NCBI GenBank assembly: GCA_002898375.1 | Contig: BEIN01000001.1 | Coordinates: forward strand, 284,729-348,728 | Direction of reading: 5' to 3' | DNA length: 64,000 bases | Origin: a bacterium HR37 | GTDB lineage: Bacteria > Desulfobacterota_D > UBA1144 > Nemesobacterales > CSP1-2 | Shown here: positions 58,259 through 64,000 of the stretch, piece after piece | Numbering within the stretch: the first letter of the stretch is position 1 | How the letters are laid out: each line of letters begins with the position of its first letter | Made by a program: the position numbers and the translations under genes | The notes under the pieces: model-generated | Told to the model about the DNA's origin: nothing | What the model saw: the letters and a program-made list of their open reading frames with translations, nothing else | The model's database searches: none

Positions 58259-59547
58259 TCATTCCTCGAAAAATAGTAGTTTATTCCAAGATTTATTCTG
58301 ATATCCCTTTTAAAATCAGGATTGCTATTTACCTCAAGCTCAGACCTTAACAGGAGATTGCGAATTAAAAGATACTGAACTCCTGTTATGTAACTAAAGG
58401 CATCTCCATCCTGATCCGTTACCTTTTTAAAATGGGCGTAAGCAAAGGCAAAGTGAATATTAAGCCCTCTTAATATCTCCTCGGAAACCAAAAAATTAAA
58501 ACCCAAAGCCCTGTCATCCTTTCTTCCATCAATAAAGTAAAACCTCTGAAAAGCCTTAAGGCCTAACTGGCGCCACAAGTCCCATATAAATCCCAAGCGT
58601 AAGATATGTCCACTGGTAGATACACCTTCAGTTATATCGTAGCTGGTAAAAGAATAGCTTGAGGAAACCTCAAGAAAGCTGGTTGGTATATACGTAACCC
58701 CAAACCTTGCCTCGTGAAGTCGGCTTACGGAAAAAAGATCAAATATTGCATCCTGAAGGAAATCATTTCTATCATCATCTGGTTTGTAGGTATCATACTC
58801 AAGATTGAGATGAAGTACGCTCAAGGGGGTAAAACCTACCCCCAGGGTAAAGAGAGAGAGGTTTTCCTGCCCCATATCAAACTCAACACGGCTGTATACA
58901 TCTGCAGACCTGGTAAAGGGTAACACCCTGCTGAAAGAAAAACTGAGAAAGTGTCTGGGTGAGAAGTCATCTGAATCAAAGAGCTCGTATCCAACTGATA
59001 AAATAGAGCCAAGTAGCCTATCGGATATAAGCTTGAATCCAAAAACGGAAAAACTCTTTAGGGGTTCCTCGGGATCAGGTTGGGAATCCCTATCCTGGTA
59101 TCCACCGTAAGCTACAAGCCTTATTCCATCTATAGGGCTTATTCTAACAAGCCCTCCATCAAGCAAAAACAGGTTTGTGCTTTCCACAACAAGCTGTCTC
59201 CCAAGACGTATCTCAAAGGTTCTGGCTCTATTGGTAAACTCAAAAAAAGCATTGTAAACATCAAAGGTTCTGTCCTCACCACCAAGAACCTCTCTTCCCC
59301 TAAGGAAGGTATTAAAAAAAACCCCGTCCTTTGGACTCCCAGCATTTAGCTCAAGGTACTGATAAAACGGGTGAATCTTTTTCTTCCTGCCATCAGGAAC
59401 CAATATGGGAGCGTTTCCCTGAAACACTGGATAAAACTCCCCAAAAATACCTACAGTTTGGGGCAATATAACCTCTTCCTGACCATACCCCCCCATCGCA
59501 AACAGAAACAAAATTGCTGCCGTGGTAACCGCTACATTTTTTACCAC
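58255..59547 (-). CDS. Outer-membrane beta-barrel, probable porin of the cytochrome conduit
   Basis: The 430-residue protein has a signal peptide ending GGYG. The rest shows alternating hydrophobic/polar strands rich in aromatic residues (FSVFGFKLI, HFLSFSFSRVL, INLGINYYFSR). No enzymatic motif is visible. The length fits a barrel of roughly 18-22 strands, nearer Geobacter Omb-type porins than the 26-strand MtrB. The GTG at 59547 lies 7 bases from GGAG. It sits between the diheme and heptaheme lipoprotein genes, so it is likely the sheath for electron transfer across the outer membrane. Confidence 0.75.
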   Translation of the reverse strand: MVKNVAVTTAAILFLFAMGGYGQEEVILPQTVGIFGEFYPVFQGNAPILVPDGRKKKIHPFYQYLELNAGSPKDGVFFNTFLRGREVLGGEDRTFDVYNAFFEFTNRARTFEIRLGRQLVVESTNLFLLDGGLVRISPIDGIRLVAYGGYQDRDSQPDPEEPLKSFSVFGFKLISDRLLGSILSVGYELFDSDDFSPRHFLSFSFSRVLPFTRSADVYSRVEFDMGQENLSLFTLGVGFTPLSVLHLNLEYDTYKPDDDRNDFLQDAIFDLFSVSRLHEARFGVTYIPTSFLEVSSSYSFTSYDITEGVSTSGHILRLGFIWDLWRQLGLKAFQRFYFIDGRKDDRALGFNFLVSEEILRGLNIHFAFAYAHFKKVTDQDGDAFSYITGVQYLLIRNLLLRSELEVNSNPDFKRDIRINLGINYYFSRNE

Positions 59548-59849
59548 TCTTCTACTCCATTATCTCCATGACATATAGGGCAACTATCAGGGCCCTCTTC
59601 TTCAACAAACTCCCTTATGTCCTCCAGTGGAAGGGCCATCCCTGTTCTGTCAACCCGGTGAATCTCAGCTATTGGGTGACAGGCAACACAATCTGAGCGC
59701 CCCCACCCACCGGGATGCTCTTCCTCCGTAAGAACCACCCCTTCGATACCCAAAAACAGGTCCCCAAAGTCCTGCCCTTCATCGTCTGCTGTTCCACACC
59801 CCCCAATCACAAGCAAAACAACAAATAGAATCAGCTTTAACCTGCTCAT
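59541..59849 (-). CDS. Small diheme cytochrome c lipoprotein
   Basis: From the ATG at 59849 the protein has 102 residues. It has a lipobox (VIGGC) and two CxxCH sites (CVACH and CPICH). A GTG at 59858 is the alternative start and overlaps the decaheme gene stop. It may be an accessory heme bridge between surface and barrel-embedded hemes. No named family was recognised. Confidence 0.75.
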   Translation of the reverse strand: MSRLKLILFVVLLVIGGCGTADDEGQDFGDLFLGIEGVVLTEEEHPGGWGRSDCVACHPIAEIHRVDRTGMALPLEDIREFVEEEGPDSCPICHGDNGVEEW

Positions 59850-59854
59850 TATCC

Positions 59855-62197
59855 TCACTGAGGGCGAATTATACGCTCTTCTGGTGGAAGTGGAGGTATA
59901 TGGACCTCCTCCACACCCAGTGGCTCACCGGCTATGTGACAATTGATACACGCACTCTCAGGCTGGGCTCCTCCAAGGTGGTTTTCCCCAGTAAGTGCAT
60001 CACCGCTAGGGCTAACACCAAGGCTATCATGACACGATGTACACACCGAGATAACCGGAGAGGTAAAAAACGTCCTTCTTACTGTCTTTGTGGTCTCCCC
60101 TCTTATGAACTCATGGGTGGTAGAGGGCAGCACGCTTGCTCCCAAAACACCGCGTCCTGGATCCAGTATGTATGTATCAGGTAGATGGCAGGTTTCGCAA
60201 TTCCGCCTGTCTCCGGGGAAACGAACCTCACTAAAGTCCGTAGCCCTTTCAAATTGATTGGGGAACACACCTCCGGGAGGGGCATAAAGCAGATATGGCT
60301 TTTTGGTAAGGTCCTCACCGGTATGGATCTTGTGAATAAAGTTCTTATAGTCAAGAGAGTTGGTAAGGGCAACCTGCCCTACAGGAGGGAGTTGCCGGCT
60401 GAGTGTATCATGTGAGGGATTGTGACATAGGGCACAGTACTCTGTGTTGTTCCTTATGTTTCCGTGAACACTAAAGTCTTTTGAGAACACCCCATGACAG
60501 GTAGAGCATCTCTCATCATCAACAACCCTTCGTCTCGGCGTGGGCTCAGCATCTGTTATGGGGAAATAACGAACAACTGCCCGCCCGGCTTCTCTGATTT
60601 GATTAAAGACCTCACCAACGTCTTCAATGCCGTTTCCGTTTAAATCCCTTGTGCCATCACAGTTTATGCCTCCTCTGCGCTGATTTGCCCCCTGAATGGT
60701 AGTACACCTAAACCCCTCTATTCCAATAGCCCCACTACCGCTGACGTTTGGGATCATCGCTTTAAATACGTATGTAAAGTTACCAGAAGCATCCGGTCCC
60801 TGGGCTTCTTCTCTTGGGTCCTCCTGGATGTAGTTTTCCCCTCCTGGAGTCCATGGACTTGTTGGATCACCTGAGGTAACAATGCCATCACCGTTATAGT
60901 CCTGACCATGGTACTCAAGTGTTGGCAAGGCAAGTGTAAGCCTTAAGAAGTTCATCTCAGAGGGGGGTATTATTTGACCCATGTTGTCTGTAATCCTGAA
61001 TGTTACCTTGGGATGCTCCCCCCGCCTTACCCTAGTATCCCCGGTCTCAGCACTCTCTATACTGACTATCTCAAAGTTCACCCCAGGAGCCTGGGCAGAT
61101 TTAAGCGGTATTGTATGACTTCCCACAACCGATAGATCAAATTCCCTGCCCGTAGATGGCAGATGACATGAAGAGCAGTTGTTATCGTCAAGTTGTATCC
61201 CCCCACCATGATTTGCTCCGCTGACAAAGTTAACGTCATCGTGGCACGAACCACAGGCAGCCCTGGACAAGTTGGTTTTAAAACTATCGCTCTGTGTTGC
61301 TCCACTGTGGCACTTTGTACAGTTTCTTATATCTTGGGGAAACTCTACAGTTGAGAAGTCAAAAACCATCTGCCTGAAGCCAACGATCTGATAGGGAACT
61401 CCATCCCTGACGCTTGGAAGCTCAGCTCCCATATGAATCTTGTGGATCATCACCTCAAAACCTATATTGTTACCTGTATCGGGATCAACATGCTCAACGA
61501 TCTCCCCCGTATCTGGATCAACAATCTCCTCAGAATGACAAAGGACACAGAGCTTGACATCTCTTCTAAAGCCACCATGGGCAGCCAAGGGGTCATGACA
61601 ACTGTTACACGTCTCGGTTCTTACCTTATCCCAGATGACCCTTACCTCACCACCTGAAGGAACAAAATCAAATGTAGCGTTTGCAACAAAAGTTTGGGCA
61701 CCTACGGTTTTATCGGCAAAGATGCCTACAGTGTGGGTAGCATTTCTGTCGTAGTTCTCTGGCAAAACAGTATCGAAGGTGTATGTAAACAACCCGTCTC
61801 CCAGGTCTTCATAGGTTCCAGACTCCTCAAAATCAGCCTGCACCGCAGAGCTTCCGGTTGGGCTTGTTTGAACGCGTGTTATGTAATCAAAATACTGAGA
61901 TTTCCCTTCATCCAGTCTTGCAATAATAAAGCGTATTCTTACCCCGTCTCTTCCTATCGGGTTTCCATTTTCATCTGTAAGCCTAAAGGTTACAGATGGT
62001 CTTCTATCAGGTCCCACAGTTGCATCCAGTATATCTACATTTAACTTGTTTTTGGTAACCAGAGCAGGTCTCTCACCTACAATACCTCCTCCACCGTTAT
62101 CATCACATCCTAGGATACCAATCAGGGGAAATAATAAAAAAACAAAAACACAGCGAAGAGTTACTCGGAATCTATGGGATCCCCCCTTTCTTTTCAC
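59855..62197 (-). CDS. OmcA/MtrC-family decaheme c-type cytochrome lipoprotein
   Basis: The 780-residue protein starts at GTG 62197 behind AGGAGGTG and has a lipobox with Cys31 (LIGILGC). It consists of two repeats of a beta-domain followed by a pentaheme domain. Heme sites are at about 197, 217, 293, 315 and 341, then 564, 588, 667, 719 and 750. Each half has a matching IHKIH segment (IHKIHMGAEL, IHKIHTGEDL). The second beta-domain has DYNGDGIV and DLNGNGIED, which look like calcium-binding loops. Such proteins reduce metals or minerals at the cell surface. It heads the operon. Confidence 0.93.
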   Translation of the reverse strand: MKRKGGSHRFRVTLRCVFVFLLFPLIGILGCDDNGGGGIVGERPALVTKNKLNVDILDATVGPDRRPSVTFRLTDENGNPIGRDGVRIRFIIARLDEGKSQYFDYITRVQTSPTGSSAVQADFEESGTYEDLGDGLFTYTFDTVLPENYDRNATHTVGIFADKTVGAQTFVANATFDFVPSGGEVRVIWDKVRTETCNSCHDPLAAHGGFRRDVKLCVLCHSEEIVDPDTGEIVEHVDPDTGNNIGFEVMIHKIHMGAELPSVRDGVPYQIVGFRQMVFDFSTVEFPQDIRNCTKCHSGATQSDSFKTNLSRAACGSCHDDVNFVSGANHGGGIQLDDNNCSSCHLPSTGREFDLSVVGSHTIPLKSAQAPGVNFEIVSIESAETGDTRVRRGEHPKVTFRITDNMGQIIPPSEMNFLRLTLALPTLEYHGQDYNGDGIVTSGDPTSPWTPGGENYIQEDPREEAQGPDASGNFTYVFKAMIPNVSGSGAIGIEGFRCTTIQGANQRRGGINCDGTRDLNGNGIEDVGEVFNQIREAGRAVVRYFPITDAEPTPRRRVVDDERCSTCHGVFSKDFSVHGNIRNNTEYCALCHNPSHDTLSRQLPPVGQVALTNSLDYKNFIHKIHTGEDLTKKPYLLYAPPGGVFPNQFERATDFSEVRFPGDRRNCETCHLPDTYILDPGRGVLGASVLPSTTHEFIRGETTKTVRRTFFTSPVISVCTSCHDSLGVSPSGDALTGENHLGGAQPESACINCHIAGEPLGVEEVHIPPLPPEERIIRPQ

Positions 62198-62228
62198 TCT
62201 CCACCTCCTTATAAAGGGCTCTGTAGGG

Positions 62229-62234
62229 ATTATA
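62229..62234 (-). promoter_or_regulatory. -10 box upstream of the decaheme cytochrome operon
   Basis: On the minus strand a perfect TATAAT (62229-62234) lies 31 bases above the GTG start. No good -35 was found at 16-18 bases, so an activator may be needed. It is divergent from the promoter at 62315-62344. Confidence 0.4.
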
Positions 62235-62314
62235 TAACAGACGAAGTAAACGCTTCTAGAGACAATTTTAATAACGGAGCATACGTACTTAAGAACTGTA
62301 AGATGTAAGAAATT

Positions 62315-62344
62315 CTGACAGTAGCAAGCTTAACAAGCTATAAA
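62315..62344 (+). promoter_or_regulatory. Candidate promoter of the repeat-protein / radical SAM pair
   Basis: CTGACA (62315-62320) and TATAAA (62339-62344) are 18 bases apart. The GTG at 62373 follows after an AAAGGA ribosome site. Confidence 0.45.
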
Positions 62345-62372
62345 AAAACAAAGGGTTTTTAAAGGATAGAGT

Positions 62373-62813
62373 GTGGTATCTTTCTTGCAAGATATTTCAA
62401 GTGTGGTATACAGGAGAGACTCACTGGAGAAGATAAAAGAAGAGATTAAGGCTATATACAGCAACTCTCAAAAACCTGTTAATGTAGCCAAGCAATATCC
62501 GGCCCTTTACCTAAAGGCAAGAAAGGCCTTTGGTTCCTGGAAAAAGGCTATAGAAGCATGTGGGATGGACTATGAACGCACAAGAAACAGGAGAAAATGG
62601 TCTCGAGAGAAAATAGCAAACGAGATAAAAAAACTCTATTCCAGTGGGAAAAGCCTAAGACCATCTGATCTAAAAAAAGAGGGGATGACATACATCCTTT
62701 CTGCAGCCACATACCACTTCGGTTCCTGGGCAAAGGCACTTTATTTCTGCGGCATAAAGTTCTCCTACGGAAAGGGTAAAGAAACAAATTCATGTGGACA
62801 CAAAAGTGCATAG
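62373..62813 (+). CDS. Protein with two homing-endonuclease-associated (HNH_repeat-like) modules
   Basis: The 146-residue protein starts at GTG 62373, six bases after AAAGGA. It has two copies of a module of about 50 residues, each ending in FGSW: AFGSWKKAIEACGMD and HFGSWAKALYFCGIKF. The spacing and FGSW-x-AL pattern match repeats found beside HNH or LAGLIDADG nucleases, where they bind DNA. No nuclease motif is present. It overlaps the following radical SAM gene by 20 bases, so the two are probably co-expressed. It may be a small DNA-binding protein. Confidence 0.7.
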   Translation: MVSFLQDISSVVYRRDSLEKIKEEIKAIYSNSQKPVNVAKQYPALYLKARKAFGSWKKAIEACGMDYERTRNRRKWSREKIANEIKKLYSSGKSLRPSDLKKEGMTYILSAATYHFGSWAKALYFCGIKFSYGKGKETNSCGHKSA

Positions 62814-63969
62814 CTTAGAAAAACGCTTTATCTACTCCAAACCAATTAACGTTTACTTTGAAAGCACAGTAGCATGTGACCTTACATGCAAACACTGCAG
62901 GGCCAATGCCATCCCCAGGAGAAGCCCTATTGAGATAAACACCGAAGAGGCAAAAAAGCTGCTAAGGGACATAAAAGAGTTGGGTTCCCACCTAATTGTA
63001 TCAGGTGGAGACCCCCTAAAGAGAGAGGATCTGTTTGAGATCCTCTTATATGCAAGGCAGGAGAGGATTCCAGTTAGTGTTACACCCACAACCTCTCCTC
63101 TGGCCACTTACGAAACTATAAAAGTGATAAAAGAGCTTGGGATAAATACCCTTGGTATAAGCCTTGATGGGGCAACCAAAGAATCTCAGGATGGCTTTAG
63201 AGGTGTAGAAGGGACATTTAAGAACTCAATAAACGTTCTAAATTACGCCAGGGATCTGGATATACCGGTTCAGGTTAATACAACATGCACAGCTGAAACA
63301 ATAAAAGAAATCAGAGGGATCTACAATCTCCTGACCAGGAAATTTTCACCCCCAGTAAAGAGATGGTCTATCTTTTTACTTGTCCCCACAGGAAGGGGAA
63401 AAGACCTTAGAATGCCAACCTCTGAAGAACTGCTCTCACTTTTTGACTTTCTATACAGGGAATCAAAGAAAGCTCCTTTCCGAATAACAACAACCCAGGC
63501 CCTGTTCTACAGGGTCTACTTTATGATGAGGGAAATGAAGAATAACAAAACCCGAGAGGAAATCCTTAGCAGGGGAAGGTCCATGGGATGGGGTGTTAGA
63601 GATGGCAATGGGGTTTTATTTGTCTCTCACAAAGGAGAGATTTACCCATCAGGATTCCTTCCCATATCCCTTGGGAACATAAGAGATAAAAATCTAGCAG
63701 AGGTTTACGGAAAACACAAAATACTTAAAGCCCTGCGTAAACCCGAAATCTTTAAAGGAAGATGCGGTACCTGTTCATTTAACCTTATATGTGGTGGCTC
63801 AAGGGCAAGGGCTTATGCCTTAACAGGGGATTTTCTTGAGAGCGATCCATTATGCCCGTTTGATAAAAAAATCTTTAATAACTACCTACTCTTCCAGGAC
63901 ATACTCAAAAACAACAGCACAGACAACGAGAAAAAGGACATCAAAGGAAATAAGAATCCCCAGGGCTGA
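62794..63969 (+). CDS. Radical SAM/SPASM-domain protein
   Basis: The 391-residue protein has the radical SAM motif C28-DLT-C32-KH-C35 and GGDPLKREDLFE. The C-terminal SPASM-like cysteines are CGTC (324-327), C333 and C354. It resembles the heme-pathway and TIGR04053-like group (VSGGDPL, LVPTGRGK), but substrate cannot be assigned. Start choice is uncertain: GTG at 62794 or GTG at 62806. A role in heme d1 or alternative heme synthesis would fit the neighbouring cytochrome genes but is unproven. Confidence 0.8.
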   Translation: MDTKVHSLEKRFIYSKPINVYFESTVACDLTCKHCRANAIPRRSPIEINTEEAKKLLRDIKELGSHLIVSGGDPLKREDLFEILLYARQERIPVSVTPTTSPLATYETIKVIKELGINTLGISLDGATKESQDGFRGVEGTFKNSINVLNYARDLDIPVQVNTTCTAETIKEIRGIYNLLTRKFSPPVKRWSIFLLVPTGRGKDLRMPTSEELLSLFDFLYRESKKAPFRITTTQALFYRVYFMMREMKNNKTREEILSRGRSMGWGVRDGNGVLFVSHKGEIYPSGFLPISLGNIRDKNLAEVYGKHKILKALRKPEIFKGRCGTCSFNLICGGSRARAYALTGDFLESDPLCPFDKKIFNNYLLFQDILKNNSTDNEKKDIKGNKNPQG

Positions 63970-64000
63970 TCCTGCCTCAGCAATAGGTTTTCCCTCAAAC

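Overview
The window looks like chromosome from a diderm (Gram-negative) bacterium. It carries lipoproteins, an outer-membrane beta-barrel and a decaheme surface cytochrome. Codon use leans on AGA/AGG, ATA and GGA, and the proteins are rich in charged residues, which suggests a thermophile or moderate thermophile; GC content looks near 40-45% by eye. I cannot name the phylum. The mix of a System I*-like cytochrome c maturation set, an OmcA/MtrC-type cytochrome and a mycobacterial Sdh1-like membrane anchor recalls poorly sampled lineages near Nitrospirota, Desulfobacterota or Deferribacterota, but this is inference. Genes are tightly packed and mostly on the minus strand. No tRNA, rRNA, CRISPR array or insertion sequence was found.

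Layout. 1-5.7 kb: a truncated Ppx/GppA phosphatase, a gamma carbonic anhydrase, an EF-G2-like GTPase, ribosomal protein L31 and DnaK. 5.9-15.4 kb: a TCA-cycle block in transcription order acnA, icd, mdh, sdhC, sdhA, sdhB, sucC, with sucD missing. 15.5-19.9 kb: yceD, rpmF, fabD, fabG, acpP, fabF, rpiB. 20-27.8 kb: nfeD, slipin and a complete oligopeptide-type ABC transporter. 27.9-28.9 kb: two plus-strand genes for a TPR protein and a half-size TauE-like protein. 28.9-39.5 kb: the classical rimP-nusA-infB-ylxP-rbfA-nrnA-truB-rpsO-pnp-miaA expression operon. 39.7-42 kb: an acyl-CoA ligase and a membrane protein. 42-47.6 kb: a transglutaminase and UvrB, then an ECF sigma factor, its anti-sigma factor and a Spy/CpxP-like protein. 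47.8-50.5 kb: a CobA-HemD fusion and RsmE, separated by a 336-base gap holding DnaA-box-like and parS-like sites.

The most notable region is 50.5-62.2 kb. A putative operon encodes an OmcA/MtrC-family decaheme lipoprotein, a diheme lipoprotein, a porin-like beta-barrel, a heptaheme lipoprotein, a tetraheme and a monoheme cytochrome, a NapC/NrfH-like quinol-side cytochrome with an unusual CX4CH heme site, and a small membrane protein. Directly behind it, from its own promoter, lies a cytochrome c maturation operon: ccmC, a 49-residue ccmD, ccmE with CxxxY instead of HxxxY, ccmF, a zinc-ribbon CcmI-like gene and a cytochrome c/carboxypeptidase-regulatory-like fusion. I count 29 heme-attachment motifs. 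Together these look like a complete inner-membrane-to-cell-surface electron conduit with part of its own maturation machinery, and the order of the parts differs from the Shewanella MtrCAB layout.

Putting the window together, succinate dehydrogenase and the TCA cycle would feed the quinone pool, the NapC-like protein would draw from quinol, and periplasmic cytochromes would pass electrons through the porin to the surface decaheme protein. CobA-HemD could feed tetrapyrrole supply. At least three genes (TPR protein, uvrB, rsmE) have promoters so close to the start codon that their mRNAs should be leaderless or nearly so.
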